Origin: Acidobacteriota bacterium
Lineage (GTDB): Bacteria > Acidobacteriota > Terriglobia > Acidiferrales > UBA7541
Reading direction: 5' to 3'
Length of the DNA stretch: 64,000 nucleotides
NCBI GenBank assembly: GCA_003223325.1
Contig: QHYS01000063.1
Coordinates: 1-64,000 of the forward strand
Positions 41,362 to 51,698 of this stretch are shown here, piece after piece. How positions within the stretch are numbered: position 1 is the stretch's first letter; every line of letters starts with the position of its first letter. The notes below the pieces were generated by a model. That model saw only the letters and a list, made by a program, of their open reading frames with translations, had not been told where the DNA came from and did not search any database. Made by a program: the position numbers and the translations under genes.

Positions 41362-42249
41362 GTGATCCATCGCTACATATTCCACAACGGGCACGTCGTG
41401 CCCGTTGAGCAGGCGCGCCTTTCGCCCGGCCAAGCCGGGCTGCTCAACGGTTGGGGGCTCTTCACTACCTTACGTGTTTTTCGCGCTGAGCCCTTCGCAT
41501 TTGAGCGCCACTGGAAGAGACTTCAAAAAGACGCGGCTCGTACGCGCATGCCCCTTCCCTTCGATCCCGCCGAGGTGCGTTCCTGTTTGCGCGAACTGAT
41601 TCAGCGAAACGATGTGCGGGAAGGCACGGCGAGAATTTACGCCGTCTACAATAAGGTGGGATTCTGGCACAGCAGCGAGGAACTGCCGGAAGTGGATCTG
41701 CTGCTCTGCACCGCGGGGCTCCCGTCGTATCGCGAACCGGTCCGCCTGAGTCTCTGCCAACAAAGCCGTCATGCGGCGTCGCCCCTGGCCGGAACTAAGG
41801 TTACGTCGTGGATCTTCAACGTCTGGACTTTGCAAGGCGCCCAGCAACGCGGCTACGATGAAGCCCTGCTGCTCAACGAGCGCGGCGAAATAGCCGAATG
41901 CACGGCTGCCAATATCTTCTGCGCCCACGGTGGGCGAGTCTTCACGCCGCCTCTTTCTTCCGGTTGCCTGGAAGGCGTCACGCGGGGCATCTTGCTGGAC
42001 ATTGCTCCGGCAACGGGCTTTCCCGTGGAAGAGAAAACGCTGCGGCCCGAAGAGTTATTCGGCGCCGATGAGGTATTCATTACTTCCACCAATCGCAGCC
42101 TGCTGGGAGTCTCCGAGGTCGAAGGCCATAAATTCGCCGGCGCTCCCGGCCCCATCACCCAGCGGCTCGAGCAAGCCTTCAGCAATCACATGATCGATTA
42201 TGTGAGCCGCATGACCACCCCGCAGCTGCAAAACTCTAGAAAGCTTTAA
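41362..42249 (+). CDS. Class IV aminotransferase (BCAT / aminodeoxychorismate lyase-like)
   Basis: YIFHNGHVVPVEQARLSPGQAGLLNGWGLFTTLRVF, QQRGYDEALLLNERGEIAECTAANIFCAHGGRVFTPPLSSGCLEGVTRGILLDIA; GTG start proposed. Confidence 0.9.
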   Translation: MIHRYIFHNGHVVPVEQARLSPGQAGLLNGWGLFTTLRVFRAEPFAFERHWKRLQKDAARTRMPLPFDPAEVRSCLRELIQRNDVREGTARIYAVYNKVGFWHSSEELPEVDLLLCTAGLPSYREPVRLSLCQQSRHAASPLAGTKVTSWIFNVWTLQGAQQRGYDEALLLNERGEIAECTAANIFCAHGGRVFTPPLSSGCLEGVTRGILLDIAPATGFPVEEKTLRPEELFGADEVFITSTNRSLLGVSEVEGHKFAGAPGPITQRLEQAFSNHMIDYVSRMTTPQLQNSRKL

Positions 42250-42306
42250 CGCCTAGCGCAACTTCATCCTGGAAGCCGGTTTTCACCTGAAGGCAGCAGG
42301 TTTATA

Positions 42307-44133
42307 GTGCGAGTGAACCAAATTCTTTCGGGCTGCAGATTCGTGACCTGGTACTGGCACTGCCTCTTTCCAAAAGTACGCGCCGTATTCGCGGCCATCG
42401 TATTGCTATCTGCAGGCTTGCCGCTGGAGTCCGGACGCGAGCCTCTCGCGCAAGCCGATTATCAGGCTCTTGGGCCAGCCCGCGATTCTCAAAATCGCGC
42501 TGAGGGCGCGCCCCAGGCGCTCGACGCTTCCTTGAAAGGCAAGCTGCCCATTTCCGAGTTAACCGAAAACGAAGCCATCTTGCACGCACTGAACCGGCTG
42601 GGTTATGGCCCGCGTCCGGGAGATCTGGAGCGCGTCAAACGCATCGGACTCGAGCACTGGATCGAGCGCCAGCTTCACCCCGAAAAAATTGCCGAACCCG
42701 CGTTCGAAGCCCGTCTGGGGCAACTGCCTGCGGCAGATCTTAATTCGCAAGCGCTGCTCGCCACGTATCCGCAGCCTGAGATCGTCGCCAAGCGCCTGGG
42801 AATCAGTGTCGAAGAGTATCGCAAGCAGATGGACGCCGAGGCCCATCCTCCGCAGGGTGTGCGTCCCAAGTCGAGCAAACTGCCGCAGGAAGTGCTGAGT
42901 CAACTCCAGCAGGCCAAAACGTTGCGCGCCATTTATAGCGAACGTCAGTTGCAGGGGCAATTGGCCGATTTCTGGTTCAATCACTTTAACGTCTTCGCCA
43001 ACAAGGACCTCGATCTCTGGCTGCTGGCCTCTTACGAACGGGACGTCATTCGGCCGCGCGTCTTGGGCCGATTTCGCGACTTGCTCGGGGCCACCGCCAA
43101 GAGTCCGGCCATGCTTTTTTATTTAGACAATTACCTCAGCGCGGATCCACAGGCCGCCCAGCGGCTCAAAACGCATCCCGAAAAACTTCGAGGTCGCCAG
43201 AATGCTCAACTTCCTCCCGTAGGCAAGCGCGGTCTCAATGAGAATTACGGGCGAGAACTGATGGAGTTGCACACGCTGGGAGTTGAGGGCGGCTATACAC
43301 AGCAGGACGTGATTGAAGTGGCTCGCTGTTTCACAGGCTGGACCATCCGCAATTCCCGAACCAAGCCGGAATTTGCTTTTGACGACCGCGTCCACGATCC
43401 CCAACCTAAGCGCGTGCTGGGCAAGAAAATTCATGCCGGCGGAATCAGAGATGGCGAGCAGGTGCTCGATCTGCTGGCGCGCGATCCACACACCGCGCAT
43501 CACCTCGCGCTCGAACTTGCCCAACATTTCCTTTCCGACGATCCCCCCGACGCGCCGGTCGATCGCATGGCCGCAGCGTTTCGGAAATCGGGAGGCGATC
43601 TGCGCGAGGTGATGCGCGCGATGATCTACTCGCCGGAATTCTGGTCCAGGGCCGCCTACCGGGCGAAAATCAAGACGCCTTTTGAATTGGTGGTTTCGGC
43701 GGCGCGCACCCTGGGCGCTGACGTTGATACCGCGCTGCCCCTGGTCAATTGGGTCACGCGCATCGGCGAGCCGCTTTATCAATGCTTGCCGCCAACCGGC
43801 TATTCGGACAGAGCGTCGGCGTGGGTGAATAGCGGAGCGCTGCTAAACCGCCTGAACTTCGCCCTGGCGCTAGCCGGCAACCGCGTCCCAGGAAGCCAGG
43901 TGCAAATAGCGCCTCTGCTCGGCGCCGAAGCTGAAACAGATCCCTACCAGGCGTTCGAGCGCGCCGTCAACGTGTTCCTGGCCGGCCAAATCTCTGACAG
44001 CACGCGCTCGACTCTGGAGAGGCAATCTGCCGATCCGCAGATTGTGCAAATCAAATCGAGCGCGACAACGCAGGTCAATCTCGGCACGATCACCGGACTG
44101 GTGCTGGGAGCTCCCGAATTTCAGCAACGATAA
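42307..44133 (+). CDS. DUF1800 domain-containing protein
   Basis: ILHALNRLGYGPRPGDLERVKRIGLEHWIERQLHP, LADFWFNHFNVFANK, NENYGRELMELHTLGVEGGYTQQDVIEVARCFTGWTI. Confidence 0.93.
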   Translation: MRVNQILSGCRFVTWYWHCLFPKVRAVFAAIVLLSAGLPLESGREPLAQADYQALGPARDSQNRAEGAPQALDASLKGKLPISELTENEAILHALNRLGYGPRPGDLERVKRIGLEHWIERQLHPEKIAEPAFEARLGQLPAADLNSQALLATYPQPEIVAKRLGISVEEYRKQMDAEAHPPQGVRPKSSKLPQEVLSQLQQAKTLRAIYSERQLQGQLADFWFNHFNVFANKDLDLWLLASYERDVIRPRVLGRFRDLLGATAKSPAMLFYLDNYLSADPQAAQRLKTHPEKLRGRQNAQLPPVGKRGLNENYGRELMELHTLGVEGGYTQQDVIEVARCFTGWTIRNSRTKPEFAFDDRVHDPQPKRVLGKKIHAGGIRDGEQVLDLLARDPHTAHHLALELAQHFLSDDPPDAPVDRMAAAFRKSGGDLREVMRAMIYSPEFWSRAAYRAKIKTPFELVVSAARTLGADVDTALPLVNWVTRIGEPLYQCLPPTGYSDRASAWVNSGALLNRLNFALALAGNRVPGSQVQIAPLLGAEAETDPYQAFERAVNVFLAGQISDSTRSTLERQSADPQIVQIKSSATTQVNLGTITGLVLGAPEFQQR

Positions 44134-44142
44134 ACGATAAGA

Positions 44143-44172
44143 AGAGGGCAGGCTGAAGGCTGCCCTGAAAGG
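44143..44172 (+). terminator. Possible hairpin downstream of DUF1800 gene
   Basis: agggcaggctgaaggctgccct: 7-bp arms AGGGCAG/CTGCCCT; no clear T tract. Confidence 0.35.
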
Positions 44173-44200
44173 TTTGTGCAGTTGTGGTGGCTTCTTGGGC

Positions 44201-44479
44201 TTAGTGCCTGTCGTAATTCATCGCCAGGTGCAATTCCTTCAACGCCTGATCGAGGTGCTCGACGGCCTTGGCGCGGTGTCCGCCGAAATCGTGGTCGGCA
44301 TAATCCTGGAGATCGTGCCGGGCGCGCTCGATCTTCTCAATCGATTCCCGAATAACCGGATGTCGCGCATGTTCCTGCGGCGCGGGTTGCGGCTGCGGTC
44401 CCGCAGAGACAAGCACCGGAGCGGCCAGCACTCCCGCCAAGAGTATTGCACCGAACGCCTTTAGAACGTTGTCGCGCAT
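44201..44479 (-). CDS. Small predicted exported protein of unknown function
   Basis: MRDNVLKAFGAILLAGVLAAPVLVSAGP signal peptide; helical ESIEKIERARHDLQDYADHDFGGHRAKAVEHLDQALKELHLAM. Confidence 0.75.
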   Translation of the reverse strand: MRDNVLKAFGAILLAGVLAAPVLVSAGPQPQPAPQEHARHPVIRESIEKIERARHDLQDYADHDFGGHRAKAVEHLDQALKELHLAMNYDRH

Positions 44480-44718
44480 TGTGCCTCCCTGGTGAATTTG
44501 GATACCCGCATTTGAGCCACGACCGATTTTCGCACCGCCCCATAGAACCCTCGTCTCTAGAAAAGGCTCCGGTTGCCTTTTCTCATAGCTGTCCCCGAGG
44601 ACAGCTGTTGCGCTGCGTCTGTAAGCAAACCTTTGATAAAATGCGCTGCTAGTTCTCTCCAAAGGCCCTGACCTGTTCGCTAAATTCGCCATCCAGCGGA
44701 AAGGAAGGAATCAGCCCC

Positions 44719-45159
44719 GTGGCAAACGAAAAAAAGCAAACGTTTGAGAATCACGTTAGAGTCGTTCCGGCCTACCACATGTACGTTTTCGGTGTTTTCT
44801 TGATCAATTTCATCTGGCGTCTCGTTCAGTTAAAAGACGGAATCACTTTCGCTTCCATCATGAACATCCTTCTGGCCTCCGCGTTTGTGATTCTTTTCTT
44901 TTACGCGCGGAGTTTCTCAGTTACGGTGCAAGACCGAGTGATACGCCTGGAGATGCGCCTCCGCCTGGAGCGGCTGTTGCCGCCGGATCTGCGCTCGCGA
45001 ATCCCGGAGTTCACCACGCCGCAACTGATTTCTCTGCGCTTTGCGGGAGACGAAGAGCTGCCAGCCCTTGCGCGGCAGGTGCTGGATGAAAAGCTGAGCG
45101 ACCGCAAATCCATCAAGCGGCGAATCAAAAATTGGCAGGCTGACTTTTTGCGTGCTTAG
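44719..45159 (+). CDS. DUF6526-like membrane protein
   Basis: QTFENHVRVVPAYHMYVFGVFLINFIWRLVQL...VQDRVIRLEMRLRLERLLPPDLRSRIPEFTTPQLISLRFAGDEELPALARQVL. Confidence 0.85.
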   Translation: MANEKKQTFENHVRVVPAYHMYVFGVFLINFIWRLVQLKDGITFASIMNILLASAFVILFFYARSFSVTVQDRVIRLEMRLRLERLLPPDLRSRIPEFTTPQLISLRFAGDEELPALARQVLDEKLSDRKSIKRRIKNWQADFLRA

Positions 45160-45187
45160 CGAAAACCACAGAGGAACGGCCTAAAAC

Positions 45188-46450
45188 CTAAAAGAAGAGC
45201 GCCACCAGGCCCACGAGCGCCAACGCTGCCAGCAAGACGAGCGCCTCCGAGCCGGTTCGTCGATCGCCAAAACCAAACGCATAGAGTCCTTTCATCAGGT
45301 TATTACTCGACGCGGCGATAGCGATGGCGTGTCCTGCCAACATCGAAGGCTGACCCGATTGCGTCATACCCAGAACAAAGGGATCGACATCCACCGTACC
45401 CGTGATCGCAGCCAAGCCGTAGATCCCGCCTCGCCCGAAGTGGGCGGCCACATAATGCGAGGCTGCCAGGAGGGCCACGAACATGAGCGCAAATAGAAAC
45501 GCAGCCGATAGCTCCAGGGGGTTCTTGATCCGCAAGTTTTCCCGGTTTGCCCTGCTAGCGGAGGATGGCACACGCGCCCAGTACCACCCAAAAACTAGAC
45601 CGGCTATTGCAGCAATCAGAAACGGCCATAAAAGACTCGCCGCCAGCCCCCCATTAAACAGAGCGAGCAAAACCAACAAGCGTACGTACATGGTTCCCGA
45701 AGACATCAGCATGCTGCCCGCGAACAGGTGCGGCGAACGCACTTCCCGCGCGCGCTTGGCCAAAATCACCGTGGTCACGGTGGAAGAATAGACGCCGCCC
45801 AACACCGCAGAGAGAAATACGCTCTCCCGTCCTTGACTCGCCTTCTGCAGCAAATAGCTGCCGTAAGAGACGCCGCTCGCGGCCACCACAATCAGCCACG
45901 CCTTGAACGGATTGAAGCCAAAGGAGCCGAACGTGCGGTTAGGAACGATAGGCAGAATGACCGCTGTCAGCAGCAGGAATTTCGTGAACGCCAGGATTTC
46001 TTCCCCGGGCAAGCGACGCGACAAATTTTCGAGCGCCGCCTTCAGCTCGAGCAAAAGGATGCTCGTAACAGCGATGGTCGTGGCTATCCAGAATTGGCCG
46101 TGCGAAACGAGCACGCCGACGAGATAGGTCGCCAGCCCGGACATCTCCGTCGTGACTCCGGCGTTTTGGTACGCGGCGAGCTTGTGCTGATAAGAGAGCC
46201 ACAAAAACCCGCCAATCACGCCAAACCCTAGCGTCGGCGGGATCAAATTCTCGCCGGAAACCAGGCTTAAGGCGTAGCCGATGAGTCCCACCAGCGGAAA
46301 AGTCCGGACACCGCCAAAAGCATATCCCTCCGGGCCTTTGGATCCGGCATGATGTTCTTCTCGTTCGAGGCCGACTAGAAAAGAAAGGAACAGAACCAGT
46401 ACGAACTTGAGGCCCTCAGTTGGCAGCAAGCCTGTCAGCCAAGCCGGCAA
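45188..46450 (-). CDS. MgtC/SapB and DUF4010 family membrane protein
   Basis: LVLFLSFLVGLEREEHH...FGGVRTFPLVGLIGYAL; multi-TM; GGVYSSTVTTVILAKRARE; ITGTVDVDPFVLGMTQSG. Confidence 0.9.
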   Translation of the reverse strand: MPAWLTGLLPTEGLKFVLVLFLSFLVGLEREEHHAGSKGPEGYAFGGVRTFPLVGLIGYALSLVSGENLIPPTLGFGVIGGFLWLSYQHKLAAYQNAGVTTEMSGLATYLVGVLVSHGQFWIATTIAVTSILLLELKAALENLSRRLPGEEILAFTKFLLLTAVILPIVPNRTFGSFGFNPFKAWLIVVAASGVSYGSYLLQKASQGRESVFLSAVLGGVYSSTVTTVILAKRAREVRSPHLFAGSMLMSSGTMYVRLLVLLALFNGGLAASLLWPFLIAAIAGLVFGWYWARVPSSASRANRENLRIKNPLELSAAFLFALMFVALLAASHYVAAHFGRGGIYGLAAITGTVDVDPFVLGMTQSGQPSMLAGHAIAIAASSNNLMKGLYAFGFGDRRTGSEALVLLAALALVGLVALFF

Positions 46451-46578
46451 GCCAAGCCTCCATCGCGCAGCACTAAACTAAACATGAATTCTGGAAAGGC
46501 TCCGTGCCGGCTGTCGCTGTCGCTCGGGCATCATCGGATCCATTTCAGCGTCGGCAGAGCAAGAGCGCGCCCGCCGAA

Positions 46579-47052
46579 TCAATGTGTCCGGCAGGCCGCG
46601 ATGCCGTGCTTCAAAAAATAACGCTGGTGATATTCCTCGGCACGCCAGAAATCGGTCGCCGGAACGATTTGTGTCACGATCTTGCGAGGGAAGCGGCCCG
46701 CCCGGTCGAGTTCGTCTTTCACCTTCTGTGCCGTGCGTTCCTGCTCGGCATCGTGAAAGAAAATGACGGAACGGTACTGCTTGCCATAGTCAGGCCCCTG
46801 GCGGTTCAGAGTCGTGGGGTCGTGGATGTCGAAGAAAACGCGTAGTAGCCCCTCGTAAGAAATTTGCATGTGATCGTAATGGAGTTGCACGACCTCGGCA
46901 TGACCTGTGCGATCGGTGCACACGTCTTCATAGGTGGGACTGGCGAGCGTGCCGCCCATATAACCGACGGCCGCATCGGTTACGCCCTCTACTTGCCGGA
47001 AAGCGCTCTCCACGCCCCAAAAGCATCCCGCGCCGAATGTCGCTTTGGCCAT
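46579..47052 (-). CDS. msrA: Peptide-methionine (S)-S-oxide reductase MsrA
   Basis: ATFGAGCFWGVESAFRQVEGVTDAAVGYMGG, YEDVCTDRTGHAEVVQLHYD, DPTTLNRQGPDYGKQYRS, EEYHQRYF. Confidence 0.96.
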   Translation of the reverse strand: MAKATFGAGCFWGVESAFRQVEGVTDAAVGYMGGTLASPTYEDVCTDRTGHAEVVQLHYDHMQISYEGLLRVFFDIHDPTTLNRQGPDYGKQYRSVIFFHDAEQERTAQKVKDELDRAGRFPRKIVTQIVPATDFWRAEEYHQRYFLKHGIAACRTH

Positions 47053-47235
47053 GGTCCCTCCCCTGCTCCCGGGTGATTCATGTTGCCACAGCCGTCCAAC
47101 CCGCACAATTGCCGGACTGTCTGTGCAGTCCAGTTCTCGGGAACGGCTTTGAACCTGTTAACCTGCGGGTGCCGCCAGGCGTCATAAGGCTGAAGAAAGT
47201 GAGCGCGCTAATCCCGAGCGCGCTTGGAGTAGTTC

Positions 47236-47856
47236 ATAAAATACGCGAAGATCCTGACCCTCTTAGCCATCGCAGCCGCAATTGGCACGCTTCCAGTCCA
47301 AGCCCAAACCGGCGGTTTCGACCGCACCATGCAGGTTTCCGGCGCTGTGAATCTCGACGTCAGTTCTGGCTCCGGAAGCATCACCGTGCGCACCGGCGCA
47401 AACGATAGCGTTCACGTGGTGGCCATCGACTCGGTTAAGAGCCTGAACGCAAAAACTGGGAGCGGCGATATCCACGCGACGCATGTAGCGGGCGCGATCG
47501 TTGCCAGCACTGGCAGCGGCCGCAGGCAACGCTCTGATCGATGCCGCCTCGGGTGAGGTCACGCTCCGGGGTGTCAAAGGCGCGCTTAGGGTCGAAACCG
47601 CCAGCGGCGAAATTCGCGTGGAAGGCGAGCCCAAAGCCGATTGGCATATCGGCACTGCTTCCGGGAGCATTGGCCTGAAGCTTCCGTCGCAGGCTTCCTT
47701 CAATCTCGACGCTAGAACAATCGCGGGCACCTGAGAACGGACCGCGCCATTACGGTTGAGGGCCTCATCTCCGGCCGTCAGCTCCATGGCAGGGTTGGCA
47801 ACGGCGGCGCGCTGCTCGAGGCGCACACCTCCTCGGGCGATATCGAAATCGATTAG
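47236..47856 (+). pseudogene. DUF4097 (putative adhesin-like) exported protein, multiply disrupted
   Basis: Three consecutive frames: (I)KYAKILTLLAIAAAIGTLPVQAQTGGFDRTMQVSGAVNLDVSSGSGSITVRTG... / GNALIDAASGEVTLRGVKGALRVETASGEIRVEGEPKADWHIGTASGSIGLKLPS... / TDRAITVEGLISGRQLHGRVGNGGALLEAHTSSGDIEID*; ATA in the start codon position. Confidence 0.75.
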
Positions 47857-48044
47857 CTCTCACTAGACGCCCGCGAATCCACTTGGCTCCTACAATCATT
47901 TGGGCATCAGACCCCCAGGATGTATGATTCTCACTCGATCCAAAGAACATCGAGTCCCCGTCGTACGTGGTCGCATCGGAATTACGGATGCTGACGCCTT
48001 TCCGGCCGAGGGTGCATAAGTCTAATTAGCCATTTGGAGCAAAG

Positions 48045-48518
48045 ATGCGCAAGCAGGTCGGCCTCTTGGCCGTTATTTTTGTCCTCGGCTCGGGGTGCCT
48101 TGTCCCGGCCAAGGCGCAGAAGCGTCGCAGTTTGCCGCCGCGGCTTTTGACAGCCAATCGAGTCTATTTCGAGAATCAGACCGGCTTCGCGGCCGTCGGC
48201 GGCGATGCAATCCGCGAGCTGGAAAGATGGGGCCGCTTCCAAGTAGTCCGAAGCCGTGACCAGGCGGAACTGCTGTTTGTGCTTTCGTCGAAAGTTGAAT
48301 CTGAAGGCACTGCCAATCCCACCGAGGACAGACGGTTTGGACCCGATTTGTCCTTTCATTTTCGCTATCGGCCAGCCAATGCCTACCTCACCGTGGACGA
48401 TGCAGTTACCGGAGAAAGATTGTGGAGTGGCTCGCACGCTTGGGGCGGTCTACTGACCGGCTTCAACAGCGCCGGCCGCCGTCTGGTCCATAGGCTCCGC
48501 AAGCAGGTCGAGCGCTAA
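48045..48518 (+). CDS. Predicted exported protein of unknown function
   Basis: Signal peptide MRKQVGLLAVIFVLGSGCLVPAKAQ; compact domain NRVYFENQTGFAAVGGDAIRELERWGRFQVVRSRDQAELLFVLSSK... Confidence 0.7.
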   Translation: MRKQVGLLAVIFVLGSGCLVPAKAQKRRSLPPRLLTANRVYFENQTGFAAVGGDAIRELERWGRFQVVRSRDQAELLFVLSSKVESEGTANPTEDRRFGPDLSFHFRYRPANAYLTVDDAVTGERLWSGSHAWGGLLTGFNSAGRRLVHRLRKQVER

Positions 48519-48817
48519 GCCAGCGAAGGCGTGCCGATTTCATTTCGCTCCTTCGAGACTATTCTGCGCAGCAGTCTCCTCGGGCGCCATCAACAGGGCT
48601 CGCTGACGACGCCAACTGCGACGGAGCCAGACTCGTATCCGTTGGTCTGGCTATTAATCATTCGTGAACGCAACAGAGGGCTCTGATTGACCCCGCATAC
48701 AGGCGTAGGAAAATTAATATTAGCCAAAACGGAACAGCCGCTAAGTCTCAATTTTTTCCCAATTTGGCGGCATTCTCCCAATTCCTCTGAGCGCGAGGGC
48801 TGAGGGCAAGGACGAAA

Positions 48818-51520
48818 ATGAACCGAATTTCCATCGGTGCCAGACTGGCCGTCGCTTTTAGTCTTGTCCTCTCGATTCTTATTGGTGTCGGTTGGTCAGG
48901 GCTCAACCGCATGGCGCGAATCAACGCCGACCTCAACGACATCAATTACCGACGCTGGGCTAAGGTTCAATTGGCGCAACAGGCCACCACCTATTCCAAT
49001 TTGAACAATCGGCTCCTGCAAGGAGCGATTCTCTCCGGACGGCAGGAGGAGGTCGCGTCTCTTCTGAACCAGCGGGACCTCAACGTCCAGCACATCACGG
49101 ACATCTTCCAGACATTGAGTAAGGGAATTGAATCCGCGACGGAAAGAGAGCTCTTGCAGCAACTCGATCAGCAGAGGGCCGCCACGGCAGATGGCATCGC
49201 CCGCATAACCGACCTGCTGAAGGCAGGTAAATTCCAGCAAGCAAGAGTAACGATGGCGAGCGATGTGATTCTTCAAATCGATGCTCTGCATGACGCTTGG
49301 AATGCTTTCACGCGGTTCGAAGAGCTCCAGATGCAGCAGGCTCGCGATCAAAGCCAGGCAAACTACGCCAAAGCCCGCCGCCTCACCACTTGGTTGATCC
49401 TGTTTGCGTTCCTGGCCGCTGCGGCCATTGGCACCTTTGTGACACGTACCATGGTGCGAGAAGTGGAACAACGCGAGCGCACCAAGCGGGAGGCTCGCAA
49501 GCTCAGCGATGATTTGGAAAAGAAGGTAGCCGAGCGCACCGAGGAACTGGCGCGGGCCATTCGGCACCTCGAAAGCGAAGCGACCGAGCGAAGGCGCAAG
49601 GAGGAGGATCTTCGGCGCTTGGCGGCAATTGTGGAGTGTTCCGAAGACGCCATCATCGCCGCCGACCTTGACGGCAAGATCACCGACTGGAACGCGGGGG
49701 CGGAGAAAATGTTCGGCTACTCTCGGGCGGAGGCGGCCGGGATGCCCGTTTCGATCATCGCTCCGGCAGAGCGACGACGCGAGCATTTAGATATTCTGGC
49801 CAGGATTCGTAAAGGCGCTGGGATCATGAATCAGGAGACCGTGCGCATCAAGCAGGATGGCAAACCTGTGCACGTTTCGCTCACAGTTTCGCCGATACGA
49901 AATCAAGCCGGACGCCTCACCGGCTCCGCTGCCATCGTGCGGGATATTACCGAACGGATTGAGATGGAGGCGGCACTGCGCCGATCCGAGACGAATTTCC
50001 GCTCGGTTATCGAGAACTCTCCTTACGGCGCTCTTCGAACCTTGCCTGACGGCCGGATCCTGCTTGCCAATCCTGCAGCGATCAGGATGCTCGGCTATAC
50101 CTTCGAAAGCGACGTTCTCAGCCTGAATATGGCCACGGACATCTATCGAAATCATGCCGATCGCGCGCGACTCATCGAACAATCACGCCATGCCGAGTAT
50201 CTCAAAGACCTCGAGGTGGAGTGGAAACACAGAAACGGATCGCCAATCATGGTGCGTTTCAGCAGTCATATCGTGAAAAATCAATCCGGCGAGATAGACC
50301 ATTTCGATCTGATGGTGCAGGACATCACCAAGCAACGCAACCTCGAGGATCAGTTGCGGCAAGCGCAAAAGATGGAAGCGATCGGACGGCTGGCCGGCGG
50401 CGTGGCCCACGACTTCAACAATCTGCTTGGAGTCATCATCGGTTATAGCGAGTTGGCTCTAGACCAAATCGAGCCTGGGAGTGCCGTGCGCGGTCAAGTG
50501 GAGCAGATCCGCAAAGCAGGCGAACGGGCCAGCGCCCTCACCCGCCAACTCCTGGCGTTTAGCCGGCAGCAAGTGCTCGACACCAAGACGCTCAATGTTA
50601 ATGGCATCATTTCCGATATGGCCCAGATGCTCCTCCGCTTGATCGGCGAGGATATTGAACTGCAAACCAAACTGGACTCGGAGCTGCATGCTATCCGGGG
50701 CGATCAAGGACAGATCGAGCAGGTCATCCTGAATCTCGCGGTCAACGCACGCGACGCCATGCCCCACGGCGGCAAGTTGATGATCGAAACGCGCAATGTG
50801 AGGGTGGAGGAGGAAGAGCCCCACCGGCACACGCCCATGACGCCCGGCGATTACATCCTGTTGACCATCTCCGATACGGGCGTGGGGATGGACGCCGAAA
50901 CGCAAGCTCACATCTTCGAGCCCTTCTTCACAACCAAAGCTCAGGGAAAGGGTACAGGCCTGGGTCTAGCCACCGTTTATGGTGTGGTGAAGCAAAGTGG
51001 AGGCTACATTTGGGTGTACAGCGAGCCCGGAGTAGGCGCGACATTCAAGCTATACCTACCGCGGGTGCTCGACGAGTCTCAAGCCAGCCGACCTCCCGAT
51101 ATGGGCAATTCTCACCAAGCCACAGCGACGGTTTTGGTCGTTGAGGACGAGGCATCCCTTAGAACTTTTACCTGCACGTTACTGAAGAACAGTGGTTACA
51201 CAGTGCTGGAGGCGGGGGACGGCGACGAAGCCCTCACTTTGGCGGGGCAATACAAGCCGCCTATCCATCTTCTACTGACGGACATGATCATGCCCGGTAT
51301 GAATGGACCGGCTGTGGCGGGAAAGCTTGCTTCGTTGCACCCCGAAGCCAAGGTGCTGTTCATGTCCGGTTACACGGGGTTCGTGAGCCGGGGGCTGATC
51401 GATCCTCACGCTGTTCTGGTGTCGAAGCCGTTTACCCGCGAGGAATTGCTCCGCAAAATCGAGCAGGTATTGGGCCAGCGCACGACCGCCCCTACAAATG
51501 GGAGCACGGTGCGTGTCTGA
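48818..51520 (+). CDS. Hybrid sensor histidine kinase (periplasmic 4-helix sensor, two PAS domains, HisKA, HATPase_c, receiver)
   Basis: GRLAGGVAHDFNNLLGVIIGYSELAL (HisKA), VNARDAMPHGGKLMIETRN, SDTGVGMDAETQAHIFEPFFTTKAQGKGTGLGLATVYGVVKQSGG, VLVVEDEASLRTF...LLLTDMIMPGMNG. Confidence 0.95.
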   Translation: MNRISIGARLAVAFSLVLSILIGVGWSGLNRMARINADLNDINYRRWAKVQLAQQATTYSNLNNRLLQGAILSGRQEEVASLLNQRDLNVQHITDIFQTLSKGIESATERELLQQLDQQRAATADGIARITDLLKAGKFQQARVTMASDVILQIDALHDAWNAFTRFEELQMQQARDQSQANYAKARRLTTWLILFAFLAAAAIGTFVTRTMVREVEQRERTKREARKLSDDLEKKVAERTEELARAIRHLESEATERRRKEEDLRRLAAIVECSEDAIIAADLDGKITDWNAGAEKMFGYSRAEAAGMPVSIIAPAERRREHLDILARIRKGAGIMNQETVRIKQDGKPVHVSLTVSPIRNQAGRLTGSAAIVRDITERIEMEAALRRSETNFRSVIENSPYGALRTLPDGRILLANPAAIRMLGYTFESDVLSLNMATDIYRNHADRARLIEQSRHAEYLKDLEVEWKHRNGSPIMVRFSSHIVKNQSGEIDHFDLMVQDITKQRNLEDQLRQAQKMEAIGRLAGGVAHDFNNLLGVIIGYSELALDQIEPGSAVRGQVEQIRKAGERASALTRQLLAFSRQQVLDTKTLNVNGIISDMAQMLLRLIGEDIELQTKLDSELHAIRGDQGQIEQVILNLAVNARDAMPHGGKLMIETRNVRVEEEEPHRHTPMTPGDYILLTISDTGVGMDAETQAHIFEPFFTTKAQGKGTGLGLATVYGVVKQSGGYIWVYSEPGVGATFKLYLPRVLDESQASRPPDMGNSHQATATVLVVEDEASLRTFTCTLLKNSGYTVLEAGDGDEALTLAGQYKPPIHLLLTDMIMPGMNGPAVAGKLASLHPEAKVLFMSGYTGFVSRGLIDPHAVLVSKPFTREELLRKIEQVLGQRTTAPTNGSTVRV

Positions 51521-51698
51521 ATAAGGCCCTTTCGCGAGCAACTCAAAAAAACGCCTTTCGTTGCTTTCGTTGGAACTCCTCTATCCGAAACGGCAGGGAA
51601 GGGCTAAACTTCGGCAGGCGCCGCTGGAGGTGCGACCTTAATCTTTCCTTCAGCTTCGCCCACACAAACTTCCATCCCGCTGCTAAAGGGAGTTTCAT

